NCBI GenBank assembly: GCA_964482135.1
Contig: CAYZWF010000005.1
Coordinates: 1 to 64,000, forward strand
Length of the DNA stretch: 64,000 bases
DNA from: UBA11136 sp964482135
GTDB taxonomy: Bacteria; Pseudomonadota; Alphaproteobacteria; UBA11136
Direction: 5' to 3'
Of this stretch, positions 7,296-16,464 are shown one piece after another. Within the stretch, counting starts at the first letter, position 1. Each line of letters begins with the position of its first letter. The notes beneath the pieces are model-generated. The model was not told the DNA's origin, did no database searches, and saw nothing but the letters and a program-made list of their open reading frames with translations. Both the position numbers and the translations under genes were made by a program.

Positions 7296-8093
7296 CTAGG
7301 CCAGGATGTCCACCAGCCGGTTGCTGTTGACCAGGAACAGGTTCTGGGCGGCCTTGGCGAGGTGGATGTTGATATCCACCGTGTTGGGCACCTGAACCGC
7401 CACCCGTTTGACCTGGGACTCGTTGGCTTCTACTTCTTCGGCGCGGGCAAGCTGGCGGGCGGCGTAGGTCAGCCTTGTGGCCGTTATGTCCACCGTGGCC
7501 TGGCGCACATCGAGATTACCCTGGGCGGTGGTGATCAGGGTCGTGGCGGCGGCGGCATTGGCCTGGGTGGTGAGATCGGCGCTGTCGAGCCCCGTCTCCA
7601 GACCACCGCTCAGCACCGAGACCAGGCTGATGGAAACGGTGTCGCCCGCCGTGCCGCCGGTGCCGATGCTGAAATCGAAAGTCTTATTGGTATTGAGAAT
7701 GGCGGTATTGTGAAACTCGGTGTCGTTGGCGATGGCGTCGATGTCGTCCCTTGTGTTGGAAAACTGCTGGTTGAGAATCGCCCGATCCACCGTGGACACA
7801 TCCGAATCATCGGCCGAATCGGCCAAACTTTCCAAAGCGGCGAGCAAGGCGTCGATACGCGTATAGGCGTCACGCACCGTCTGCAGCAGGGCCAGGGCCG
7901 AAATGGCGTTATTGGCCGCCTCGCGGCTGATCTTGGCGGCGTTGCGGAAGTCGGAATTAATGAAGTTGGTGGGCGAGGACTCCAGCGTGGAGACGTCCGC
8001 CTCCGACGAGGTGGTTGTGGTCGCGGTCCCGCGGCTAATAGCCAGCGTCAGATCCGGCAGCGCGTTTGCGTACAACGCAGCGATATTGCTCAT
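7296..8093 (-). CDS. Atypical orphan flagellin-like protein
   Basis: A 265-residue protein with flagellin-like terminal helices. Residues ~50-130 (AAKISREAANNAISAL, then TRIDALLAALESLADSADD, then VDRAILNQQFSNTRDDIDAIANDTEFH) fit the D1 region of flagellin. The C-terminus (TRLTYAARQLARAEEVEANESQV, ending LVNSNRLVDIL) fits the C-terminal D0/D1 helices. The usual N-terminal signature (LSSG.RIN...DDAAG) is missing and replaced by a Thr/Ser-rich stretch. ATG at 8093 is preferred over 8117 because of a GAGAG site upstream. No other flagellar gene is in the window; gmd-fcl lie next door. It could be a divergent secondary flagellin or a non-filament paralogue. Confidence 0.7.
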   Translation of the reverse strand: MSNIAALYANALPDLTLAISRGTATTTTSSEADVSTLESSPTNFINSDFRNAAKISREAANNAISALALLQTVRDAYTRIDALLAALESLADSADDSDVSTVDRAILNQQFSNTRDDIDAIANDTEFHNTAILNTNKTFDFSIGTGGTAGDTVSISLVSVLSGGLETGLDSADLTTQANAAAATTLITTAQGNLDVRQATVDITATRLTYAARQLARAEEVEANESQVKRVAVQVPNTVDINIHLAKAAQNLFLVNSNRLVDILA

Positions 8094-8461
8094 GCCAAAA
8101 ACTCTCGACAGAGCCATCCTCGCAACGAGTCAACTGAAGCTACTAAGCCGTCCTGGCTAGGGAGCCGTCCCCGAAGGAACTGGGCGAATGGGTCCGGAAC
8201 GAATACCGGCCCCCGGGCGTTAGAGGCAGTTTGATAAGCCTAGAAACTAAAGACACTTCGCCCCAACGCGGAGCGAGTATATCACAAATCCCAATCTCAA
8301 GAAAGTATTCGGAATCAATGATTTAACAGTATTTAAGTAAAATTAAATATAAATTTTAATAAATTACAGTATTCATCACGAATAGCCGCAGAAGCGGGCC
8401 TCGGCCAAAAGAACCGGCGGCGCTCGCGGGCTTGTTTTTTTAGAGAGGTGCGTTGTGGGGA
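8094..8461. other. Gene-free stretch between flagellin-like gene and fcl
   Basis: Upstream of the flagellin-like gene the sequence is GC-rich; around 8320-8365 there is a marked AT-rich tract (ATTTAAGTAAAATTAAAT and following). It should hold the flagellin-like promoter and the 3' end of the fcl transcript. I could not identify a sigma-28 or sigma-54 consensus, and found no coding sequence. Confidence 0.5.
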
Positions 8462-9430
8462 TTACGTGGCTGAAGTGCCCGCTACATTATCCCGGTACCA
8501 GGCATAGGCCCGGCGCAGCCCTTCCTCTAGGTCCGTCTGCGCGCGCCAGCCGAGATCGGAAAGGCGGCTTACATCGAGCAGCTTACGCGGCGCGCCGTCG
8601 GGTTTGTCGGTGACGAAATCAAAACGGCCTTCGAAACCGATGACGCGGGCCACCAGGGCCGCCAGATCGGCGATGGTCACATCCACGCCGGTGCCCACAT
8701 TAATGTGACTCTCTTGCGAATAGGACTTCATGAGAAAGACCAGGGCGTCGGCCAGATCCTCCACATAAAGAAGCTCGCGCTTGGGTTTGCCGGTACCCCA
8801 GACCTCCACCGATTCGGCCCCGCTTTCCCGTGCCGCATGGGTTTTGGCGATGAGGGCAGGCACCACGTGGCTAGCCTCGAGGTCGTAATTATCGTGGGGG
8901 CCGTAAAGATTGGTGGGCATGGCGGAGATAAAGTCACAGCCGTACTGGCGGCGATAAGCCTGGCACAGCTTGATGCCGGAAATCTTGGCCAGCGCGTACC
9001 ACTGGTTTGTGGGCTCCAGGCCGCCACTCAGAAGCGCCTCCTCGGTCATGGGCTGGGGCGCCAGCCGGGGATAGATACAGGACGAGCCGAGATAAAGAAG
9101 CTTGGCCTGGCAGTGGCGCCAGACCCCGTTCACCACATTAGCCACCATCATGATGTTGTCGTAGATGAATTCCGCCGGGCGGGTGTCATTGGCGTGGATA
9201 CCGCCCACGGTGCCGGCGGCCAGAAACACGGCCTCGGGCTTGTTGGCGGCAAGCCAGTCACCCACCTGGGCCTGGTTGCGCAGGTCCACCTCGGCATGGG
9301 GCACCGTCAGGATGGTACAATTTTCGCGCTCAAGGCGCGACACGATGGCCGTGCCCACCATGCCCCTGTGGCCGGCCACCCAAACCTTGCGGCCCTCGAG
9401 CCGGAACGGCAGTTCAGTCGATGAGGGCAT
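8462..9430 (-). CDS. fcl: GDP-L-fucose synthase
   Basis: NADPH-dependent epimerase/reductase converting GDP-4-keto-6-deoxymannose to GDP-L-fucose. It is an extended short-chain dehydrogenase: the Rossmann motif GHRGMVGTA is near residue 20, followed by LFLAAGTVGGI-type conserved sequence, the STLCIYPRLA-like GSSCIYP catalytic Ser region, and YALAKISGIKLCQAY with the YxxxK pair. Length 322 is typical. It is translationally coupled to gmd, overlapping its 3' end by 17 bases. The sugar nucleotide would feed LPS, capsule or possibly flagellin glycosylation. Confidence 0.95.
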   Translation of the reverse strand: MPSSTELPFRLEGRKVWVAGHRGMVGTAIVSRLERENCTILTVPHAEVDLRNQAQVGDWLAANKPEAVFLAAGTVGGIHANDTRPAEFIYDNIMMVANVVNGVWRHCQAKLLYLGSSCIYPRLAPQPMTEEALLSGGLEPTNQWYALAKISGIKLCQAYRRQYGCDFISAMPTNLYGPHDNYDLEASHVVPALIAKTHAARESGAESVEVWGTGKPKRELLYVEDLADALVFLMKSYSQESHINVGTGVDVTIADLAALVARVIGFEGRFDFVTDKPDGAPRKLLDVSRLSDLGWRAQTDLEEGLRRAYAWYRDNVAGTSAT

Positions 9431-10481
9431 TGCGCTTGCGCTCGTTCTTCACCGTCACAAGATCGGCTTCCACCATGTCGCGCACCAGTTCGGAGAAACT
9501 GGTGCGGTGCTCCCACCCCAGCACTTCCTTGGCCTTGGAAGGATCGCCGCGCAGGTTGTCCACTTCGGTGGGGCGGAAATAGCGGGGGTCGATACGCACC
9601 AGCACCTCGCCGGTTTCGCTGTCCGTGCCCTGTTCCTCCACCCCTTTGCCCGACCAGGCAAGGGTGCGGCCCATATGCCCGAAGGCGAGCTCCACGAACT
9701 CGCGCACTGAATGGCTTTCGCCGGTGGCCAGCACGAAATCTTCCGGTTTGTCATGCTGGACGATACGCCACATGCCTTCCACATAATCGCGGGCGTGCCC
9801 CCAGTCGCGGACGGCATCGAGATTACCCAGATGCAGCGCCGATTGCAGGCCCAGCTTGATGGCGGCCACGGCGCGCGTGATCTTGCGGGTGACAAAGGTT
9901 TCGCCGCGTGTGGGCCCCTCATGATTAAAGAGAATGCCGTTGGAGGCGTGGAGGCCATAGGCCTCGCGGTAATTCACCGTAACCCAGTAGGCGTAAAGTT
10001 TGGCCGCGGCATAGGGACTGCGCGGCGCGAAGGGAGAGGTCTCGTTCTGGGGCGGCGGGGTGTTGCCGTAGAGCTCGGAAGTGGAGGCCTGATAGAAGCG
10101 CACCGTATCTTCCAGCCCCAGGATGCGGACGGCCTCCAAGAGGCGCAGGGCGCCAAGACCGTCGGCATTAGCCGTGTATTCCGGGGTTTCGAAACTGACC
10201 TGGACGTGACTCTGCGCCGCCAGATTATAAATTTCCGTGGGCCGGGTTTCCTGCACCAGGCGGATCAGATTGGTGGCGTCGGTCATGTCGCCGTAATGCA
10301 TGAAGAAGCGCACGCCCTCTTCATGGGGATCATGATAGAGGTGATCCACCCGCGCCGTATTAAAGGAAGACGAGCGCCGCTTTACGCCATGAACCACATA
10401 GCCTTTGTCGAGGAGAAGCTCGGCGAGATACGCCCCGTCCTGCCCGGTGACGCCAGTGATCAACGCAACCTTGTCCGCCAT
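9414..10481 (-). CDS. gmd: GDP-mannose 4,6-dehydratase
   Basis: Makes GDP-4-keto-6-deoxymannose from GDP-mannose, the step before fcl. The N-terminal NADP-binding motif ALITGVTGQDGAYLAELL, the STSELYG catalytic segment and YAAAKLYAYWV (YxxxK) are present, as is NGILFNHEGPTRGE, highly conserved in Gmd. ATG at 10481 gives 355 residues, the usual size; the longer open frame to 10547 has no conserved residues. It forms a two-gene operon with fcl. Confidence 0.97.
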   Translation of the reverse strand: MADKVALITGVTGQDGAYLAELLLDKGYVVHGVKRRSSSFNTARVDHLYHDPHEEGVRFFMHYGDMTDATNLIRLVQETRPTEIYNLAAQSHVQVSFETPEYTANADGLGALRLLEAVRILGLEDTVRFYQASTSELYGNTPPPQNETSPFAPRSPYAAAKLYAYWVTVNYREAYGLHASNGILFNHEGPTRGETFVTRKITRAVAAIKLGLQSALHLGNLDAVRDWGHARDYVEGMWRIVQHDKPEDFVLATGESHSVREFVELAFGHMGRTLAWSGKGVEEQGTDSETGEVLVRIDPRYFRPTEVDNLRGDPSKAKEVLGWEHRTSFSELVRDMVEADLVTVKNERKRNALID

Positions 10482-10883
10482 AGTTTCCGCACCTTCCCCA
10501 GATATCCTTAAAATGATCCCGGAACAAAGCGAAACGACCCGCCACACCGGTCACGGTGATTCATGTCACATCCCACCACAGCCAAGCTAGCCCATTTCTC
10601 CCCGGGGAAAAAGAGCCTCGAAACGGTGCCGGATTTGCCCCAAAACGGCGCGCAGGTCATACTTGGTATGACAATTGCCCCTCCAAGATAAAAGAAGAAG
10701 CCTTGCCGCCCCCCGGGGCGGTATCATTATAAACCTGATTTACACAATGATGGCAGTTGGTTACCATCGGATAAGGTAAATTCACGGAGCCCGGCGGACT
10801 GCTAAAGAGGCGGTTTCCATCGAGCCGCGGTTCGGTCATACTACCGGCTCTGGACTCGGCACACGGGGAGAGATGAAGAAGCC
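10482..10883. promoter_or_regulatory. Divergent intergenic region gmd / PodJ-like gene
   Basis: No gene is visible. A perfect 7-bp inverted repeat, GTCATAC-TTG-GTATGAC at 10656-10672, could be an operator. A GC palindrome (CCGCCCCCCGGGGCGG, about 10708-10723) is followed by AT-rich sequence. The start of the plus-strand gene is set by GAAGAAG just before ATG 10884. Confidence 0.4.
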
Positions 10884-11834
10884 ATGAGTCAGAATTCCCC
10901 CTGGAGCGTTAAAAGCGTGACGCAGGAGGCCCGTGACGCGGCGAAACAGGCCGCCCGCAGGGCCGGGTTGACCATTGGCGAGTGGCTGTCACAAACCATT
11001 ACCACTGCTGCTGAAAACGAAGTGCGGGAAAATGCCCTTCCCGACGCCGGTGATGGCGAGGGCGGCGCGGTGGCCCCGGAAAGCGGGTCCGCATCGCTGC
11101 CGTCGGCCCCGCTGCCGGCGGGAATCGCCGGTGAAATTCAGGAACTCAGGGACGGCTATGTGGATCTCGAGGAACGTATTTACGATACGTTGGAGCCGCT
11201 CATGCAGCGGGTGCGGCGGCTCAGTGCGCAAATGACGGAACTGCAATACGCCTCGGGAAGGATGGAGGAATTATCCTCGATTCAGGACAAGGTCCGCGAC
11301 CTGCAACGCCTCTCCCGGGAGGTAGACGGCATTCCCTTGCTTCAGGAACAGGTACGCGAGTTACAGAGAAACCCGTATGATCCGGGCGCCCTCCGCCACC
11401 TCCAGGATCAGATCAGGGATATTGAACGCCGCGCCCAGGACAACAGCGATCTGCGCAAACTTCAGGACCAGATTCGTGAAGTCCGGCAACAGGCGCAGAG
11501 CGGAGGCAACACCCAGGACATCGAGAATCAGCTCTATGCGCTCACCAAGCGGGTGGAAAACATGGGCAGTGGCGGCGGTGGCGGCGATTCCCCCGAACAG
11601 TACGAGGAACTGTCCGATATGGTCGAGCAGATCAAACAGGCCTCGCAGCATCAAATCACGGAACAGACAGAAAAACTCAACAGTCTCAGCCGCGAAATCG
11701 AACAGATCCGAAGCGAGGCCGGCTCATCGGCGGCCACCACCGGCCCCATGGAACGGGCGCTGTCGCGTCTCGCCGAGCGGGTACAGAAGCTGGAAGAGGG
11801 ACAGCCCGAAAGCAAGGGCGGCCTGTTCGGCTGA
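10884..11834 (+). CDS. PodJ-like coiled-coil protein
   Basis: A 316-residue hydrophilic protein. The first ~35 residues (PWSVKSVTQEARDAAKQAAR, then AGLTIGEWLSQ) match the short N-terminal motif of alphaproteobacterial localisation-factor PodJ-like proteins. The rest is mostly coiled coil (about residues 85-220 and 245-310), with repeated LQDQIR/LQEQVRELQ units every ~30-40 residues between 135 and 205. There is no membrane segment, no Sel1/TPR repeat and no peptidoglycan-binding domain, so it is much shorter than true PodJ. It may be a polar or divisome-associated scaffold (inference). Confidence 0.6.
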   Translation: MSQNSPWSVKSVTQEARDAAKQAARRAGLTIGEWLSQTITTAAENEVRENALPDAGDGEGGAVAPESGSASLPSAPLPAGIAGEIQELRDGYVDLEERIYDTLEPLMQRVRRLSAQMTELQYASGRMEELSSIQDKVRDLQRLSREVDGIPLLQEQVRELQRNPYDPGALRHLQDQIRDIERRAQDNSDLRKLQDQIREVRQQAQSGGNTQDIENQLYALTKRVENMGSGGGGGDSPEQYEELSDMVEQIKQASQHQITEQTEKLNSLSREIEQIRSEAGSSAATTGPMERALSRLAERVQKLEEGQPESKGGLFG

Positions 11835-11877
11835 TCCTGCCAGGCTGGGCCAGGCCCAAAATCGCATCAAGACCCCG

Positions 11878-12837
11878 TCAGGATCCGGCTGCAATTTCCC
11901 CATCAAACGTAACCTCGGCGCTGTCGGCGGCGAGGCGCGTGGCCACCACCCACCAGAGAGGCATCGCTTCGGAGATTACAGCGGCGGCCTGACGGGCATC
12001 CTTTTCCCCACCGAACAAACCGAAACAGGTGGCACCGCTTCCCGACATGCGCGCCAGCAGGCACCCCCCGGAGGCCTCCAGGGCGCCCAGCACGTCACCT
12101 ACTTCCGGCGCCAGGGAAACCGCCGCTTGCGTCAGGTCGTTATGTCGTTCCTTCAACAGAGCAACCAGTTCCGAGGCCTTGCGGGGCCTGTCCTTGAAAC
12201 GGCTTGATTGGGAAAAAGCTCCCTCGCGCGCGGCAAACACCGCCGGGGTCGAAAGCGCAACCATGGGGTTGACCAGCACCGCCCAGACCCCAGACGCGCC
12301 GGGGGAAATAATTGCCGCCGGTTCGAGCGACTCCCCGATGCCACCGACGAATCCCGCCTGTCCCGCCAGGCAGAAAGGTACGTCGGCGCCAAGCTCCAAC
12401 GCCAGGGCGGCCATATCTTCCGGTGGCGGGGACAGCCGCCAAAGATCACAGAGAGCGCGTAGCGTGGCCGCCGCATCGGCCGACCCGCCGCCTATTCCGG
12501 AAGCCACCGGCAGGTTTTTGACGAGCCGGATACGAGCCCCTTCCGTGATGCCGCAAGCACCCGCCAGGCCGCGCGCCGCGCGCAGCACCAGATTGTCCCC
12601 GCCGGCCTCCAGACCCCTGGCAAAGGGGCCTTCCACCGTCAGAGACAGATTCTCCGCGGGCTCTACGCAAATGCCGTCACCCACATGGACAAAAGTCATC
12701 AGGGTGTCGAGAAGGTGATAGCCATCCTCGCGGCGGCCCAGCACATGTAAATAGAGATTGAGCTTCGCCGGCGCGGCAACCCACCGCACCCGTGCGCCGT
12801 GACTGGTATCCGCCCCGGAATTTTCACCATTCTTCAT
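11878..12837 (-). CDS. ispE: 4-diphosphocytidyl-2-C-methyl-D-erythritol kinase
   Basis: GHMP kinase of the non-mevalonate (MEP) isoprenoid pathway; phosphorylates CDP-methylerythritol. Motif 1 APAKLNLYLHVLGRREDGYH is near residue 20. The glycine-rich ATP loop PVASGIGGGSADAAATLRAL and the C-terminal MSGSGATCFGLF are all present. Length 319 is slightly above average. It follows the TPR lipoprotein gene by 18 bases on the same strand and is probably co-transcribed; no functional link is known. Confidence 0.96.
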   Translation of the reverse strand: MKNGENSGADTSHGARVRWVAAPAKLNLYLHVLGRREDGYHLLDTLMTFVHVGDGICVEPAENLSLTVEGPFARGLEAGGDNLVLRAARGLAGACGITEGARIRLVKNLPVASGIGGGSADAAATLRALCDLWRLSPPPEDMAALALELGADVPFCLAGQAGFVGGIGESLEPAAIISPGASGVWAVLVNPMVALSTPAVFAAREGAFSQSSRFKDRPRKASELVALLKERHNDLTQAAVSLAPEVGDVLGALEASGGCLLARMSGSGATCFGLFGGEKDARQAAAVISEAMPLWWVVATRLAADSAEVTFDGEIAAGS

Positions 12838-12855
12838 ATGGAGAATACCATGGGA

Positions 12856-14673
12856 TCAGGAATCGGGTTTATCCTCGGCATCGTCCTGTCCGTTTGCGGA
12901 ATCAACCGGTCCGTTTTCGGCATCGCCCAATCCATTTTCCAGCTTGGCTTCGAGGGCGGCGGCCAATTCCGGCGTCGGGTCGAGATTAAGTGCGCGGCGC
13001 CACTGGAAGCGCGCCTCGTTACGCCGCCCCGTCCGCCAATAGGCGTCCCCAAGGTGATCGTTGATGGTGGAATCATGGGGCCGCAATTCCACCGCACGCT
13101 CCAGTTCCCGCACGGCACCTTCGAACTCACCGAAACGGAACAGTACCCAGCCCAGAGAATCCACGATGTAGCCGTCGCGGGGTTTAAGTTTCACGGCCTG
13201 TTCGATTATCTCACGCGCGCGCTCCAGATTGATCCCCTGATCAACCCAGGAATAACCGAGATAATTGAGCACGTAGGGCTGGCCGGGCTGTAATTCCAAC
13301 GCCCGCAACAGGTCGTCTTCCGCGCGCTGCCATAATTTCGCGCGCTCCAGGGCGATGCCGCGGGCATATAGAAGCGCCCAGTGGCGTGGCTCCAGTTCAT
13401 CAATGCGCGCAACCGCTTCGTCATAAGCGGCAATGGCTTCCTTGAAGCGTTCCCTGGTTCGCAGGATGTCGCCCGTGCTGACCAGGGCCTCCACCCGTTC
13501 GGGCCGGTCTTTGGACAAAGCGCGTAACACGGCCAGAGCCTCTTCGGTACGGTTGAGTTCGTCCAGGATCAAGGCCACGCGCAAATCCGCCATCCAGCGA
13601 TGGGGCGTGCCCGGACGGATGCTTTCATAGAGGGCTTTGGCGGTTTTCTTGCGTCCCTGGAGTTCATAAATTTCAGCGAGCAAGGCTTGGTTGATTGGGA
13701 AATCAGGCCGCAGGAATCCCGCCAGACGGGAATAGATGAGGGCCATCTTGGTCGCCCCTTCCTGATGCAGGGCGCTGGAGATATTGAACAGGGCCTCGGC
13801 CATGCCCTCACGCACCGAATTCACCACGGGCTCGGGCATCTTGTTGTCTTCAAGCCGCGCCAGGGCGGGCTCGATCATGGAGGCATTGGCCACGTTCTCA
13901 AGATAGTTCCGGTAAATTTCCATAGCCTTTTCGGAATGCCCGGAACGCTCGAGGAAATTACCGAAAATTTCCACCAGCCTGAAGGAGGAAGGGGGGCCGC
14001 TCAAGAGGGCATTTTCATAGCTCTCCATCGCCTTTTCCTTGTCGCCCGATACGTCCTGGATCAACCCCAGATGCAGATCCCGCAAGACGGCAAAACCGCT
14101 GTTCTCGGACAGGGGCGCCAACGCCATCTCCGCCTCCATACCGAGCCCCTGCCCGGACAGCACCCAGGACAGCATCAAGGGCTTGAGAAACTTGTTGAAT
14201 CCTTCTTCGGGAAGGGAACGCAGCTTAACCTCGGCCAGGTGCAAATTCCCTTCCACCACATCGCTCAGCGCCAGGGTAAGAATAGGCAGGGTCGCTTCGG
14301 GGCTGATCTCGGTGGCGCGTTCGGCAAGGGAATTTGCTTTGTCAAAACGCCCTTCTTCCATCATCAACAGAAAAGCGCGGTTGAGAAGTTCAAGATTGTC
14401 TGGATCGGCGGCCAAAGCCTGGAGAAGAAAATCCCCCGCCGCACCGGCCTCGCCATGCCGTGCGGCGTGGAGCCCCGCCAGATAGCTCCCCGGCGAGGAT
14501 GAAGGCTGTGCCTCCGTCTCTTCCGTCTCGGCCTTGTCCGTGGATGGGGGCGCGCCCTCATCGGCGTTCTTGACCACGCATCCCGCAACCGTCAAACCGG
14601 CCACGGCAACAGCGGCGGCAAGGCATAGCTTTTTGTACGTGAAAAGAGACAATGCTGACGGAATCAGCCGCAA
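12856..14673 (-). CDS. Tetratricopeptide-repeat lipoprotein
   Basis: A 605-residue protein with a lipoprotein signal peptide: lipobox VAGC with the acylated Cys at residue 32. A Glu/Ser-rich linker follows, then TPR-like helical repeats through most of the chain (clear units at the C-terminus such as GYIVDSLGWVLFRFGEFEGA and STINDHLGDAYWRTGRRNEA). The C-terminal ~20 residues are Asn/Asp-rich with repeated NG/D units. It is anchored at the periplasmic face and probably acts as a scaffold for an envelope complex. It lies between etfD and ispE on the minus strand. Confidence 0.85.
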   Translation of the reverse strand: MRLIPSALSLFTYKKLCLAAAVAVAGLTVAGCVVKNADEGAPPSTDKAETEETEAQPSSSPGSYLAGLHAARHGEAGAAGDFLLQALAADPDNLELLNRAFLLMMEEGRFDKANSLAERATEISPEATLPILTLALSDVVEGNLHLAEVKLRSLPEEGFNKFLKPLMLSWVLSGQGLGMEAEMALAPLSENSGFAVLRDLHLGLIQDVSGDKEKAMESYENALLSGPPSSFRLVEIFGNFLERSGHSEKAMEIYRNYLENVANASMIEPALARLEDNKMPEPVVNSVREGMAEALFNISSALHQEGATKMALIYSRLAGFLRPDFPINQALLAEIYELQGRKKTAKALYESIRPGTPHRWMADLRVALILDELNRTEEALAVLRALSKDRPERVEALVSTGDILRTRERFKEAIAAYDEAVARIDELEPRHWALLYARGIALERAKLWQRAEDDLLRALELQPGQPYVLNYLGYSWVDQGINLERAREIIEQAVKLKPRDGYIVDSLGWVLFRFGEFEGAVRELERAVELRPHDSTINDHLGDAYWRTGRRNEARFQWRRALNLDPTPELAAALEAKLENGLGDAENGPVDSANGQDDAEDKPDS

Positions 14674-14761
14674 ACGGACCTCCTGTTTCAGGCGAAGAAA
14701 GATAAGGAGCTACAGGGGCTCAACAGACCCCGATAGTATCCTAAGCCCACGTTTTCCGCCA

Positions 14762-16405
14762 TCACATGTTGGGATAATTTGGACCGCCGCCGCCTTCGGG
14801 CACCACCCAGTCGATGTTCTGGGTCGGGTCCTTGATATCGCAGGTCTTACAGTGAACACAGTTCTGCGCGTTGATCTGGAGACGGGGCGCAGCCTCCCCC
14901 TCGCGCAGAATTTCATAGACTCCAGCCGGGCAATAACGCTGTTCCGGCGCATCATAGAGCGCCAGATTGACCGCCACCGGCACGCCTTCGTCCTTCAAGT
15001 GGAGATGAACCGGCTGGTCTTCCTCGTGATTGGTGCTGGAAAGCTGGACCGAGGTCAGTCTGTCAAAGGTGAGCTTGCCGTCGGGGGAGGGATAGTCGAT
15101 GGGCCTGGAGTTGGCCGCTGGCTTAAGGCTTTCATGATCGGCGTGGTGACGCAGAGTCCAGGGGGCGAGGCCGCGCAAGACAAAGGCCTCCAGCGCCGAA
15201 TAGATCATGCCCAGCCACAGGCCCCAGCGGAAGGCGGGGCGGATGTTGCGTTCGCGCTTGAGTTCCCGGCCCACCCAGCTTTCTCTCAAGGCCTTCCCAT
15301 AGCCCTCGGCCTCGGCACCATCCTTGGCCCCGTCCTTGCCATCGGCAAGCACCGCGAACACGGCCTCGGCCGCCAGCATGCCCGACTTCATGGCGGTGTG
15401 AGAGCCCTTGATCTTGGGCACGTTGAGGAACCCCGCGCAATCACCCATGAGAAGCCCGCCCGGGAATGACAATTTCGGGATCGACTGCCAACCGCCCTCG
15501 CTGAGCGCCCGCGCCCCATAGGCGATACGGCGGCCGCCCTCGAAAACCGGGCGGATGGCGGGATGGGTCTTGAAACGCTGAAATTCCTCATAAGGGCTGA
15601 GATGGGGGTTTTCGTAATCCAGCCCCACCACGAAACCCACCGCCACCTGATTGTCTTCGAGATGATAGAGGAAAGACCCGCCATAGGTGCGCCTGTCCAG
15701 CGGCCAGCCCACGGAATGCACCACCGTTCCAGGCTTGTGCTGCGCCGGGTCCACCTCCCACAGCTCCTTCAGGCCAAGACCATAGGTCTGGGGATCGGCA
15801 CCGTCGCGCAGACCGAATGTCTCGAACAGGCCCTTGGTAAGTGAACCGCGGCAGCCCTCCGCAAACAAAGTCTGGCGCGCCACCAGATCGACGCCGGGTT
15901 GGTAATTGGCGCCGGGCTGGCCATCCTTGCCCACGCCCATATCGCCGGTGCCCACACCGCGCACCGCGCCGTCGTCGTGGAAAAGAACCTGAGCCGCGGC
16001 AAAGCCGGGATAGACCTCCACACCCAGCGCCTCGGCCTGCTCCGCCAGCCAGCGGCACAGATTACCCAGGCTGATGATGTAGTTGCCGTGGTTGTTCATC
16101 TGCGGCGGAGTGGGCAGCCGCAGGGCGCGATTTTTGGTGAGGAACAGGAAGCGGTCTTTTTCGGCGGGCGTATACAGCGGCGCGCCCAGCGTCTTCCAGT
16201 CGGGAATTAGTTCATCGAGGGCGCGAGTCTCGATGACGGCGCCGGAAAGAATATGGGCGCCCACCTCGGAACCCTTTTCCACCACACAAACACTGATTTC
16301 GCGGTCCGATTCCAGGCCCAGCTGCTTGATGCGAATGGCAGCCGAGAGCCCCGACGGACCGGCGCCGACGATGACCACATCGTATTCCATCATCTCACGC
16401 TGCAT
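14762..16405 (-). CDS. etfD: Electron-transfer flavoprotein:ubiquinone oxidoreductase
   Basis: Passes electrons from reduced ETF (fatty-acid and amino-acid dehydrogenation) to ubiquinone at the membrane. It has an N-terminal FAD-binding DVVIVGAGPSGLSAAIR motif, GGLLMGDCAGFLNVPKIKGSH in the second FAD block, and a C-terminal [4Fe-4S] site with the CVHCKTCDIKDP motif. Length 547 is normal. Three Met codons lie close together at the start (residues 1, 5, 6), so the exact start is uncertain. It is divergent from the uracil-DNA glycosylase gene, with about 60 bases between them. Confidence 0.97.
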   Translation of the reverse strand: MQREMMEYDVVIVGAGPSGLSAAIRIKQLGLESDREISVCVVEKGSEVGAHILSGAVIETRALDELIPDWKTLGAPLYTPAEKDRFLFLTKNRALRLPTPPQMNNHGNYIISLGNLCRWLAEQAEALGVEVYPGFAAAQVLFHDDGAVRGVGTGDMGVGKDGQPGANYQPGVDLVARQTLFAEGCRGSLTKGLFETFGLRDGADPQTYGLGLKELWEVDPAQHKPGTVVHSVGWPLDRRTYGGSFLYHLEDNQVAVGFVVGLDYENPHLSPYEEFQRFKTHPAIRPVFEGGRRIAYGARALSEGGWQSIPKLSFPGGLLMGDCAGFLNVPKIKGSHTAMKSGMLAAEAVFAVLADGKDGAKDGAEAEGYGKALRESWVGRELKRERNIRPAFRWGLWLGMIYSALEAFVLRGLAPWTLRHHADHESLKPAANSRPIDYPSPDGKLTFDRLTSVQLSSTNHEEDQPVHLHLKDEGVPVAVNLALYDAPEQRYCPAGVYEILREGEAAPRLQINAQNCVHCKTCDIKDPTQNIDWVVPEGGGGPNYPNM

Positions 16406-16464
16406 GGCGATTCCTTATATTAATGTCTGTCGGCAGCGCTCGCCGACCATGCTAAGCTCGCCCC

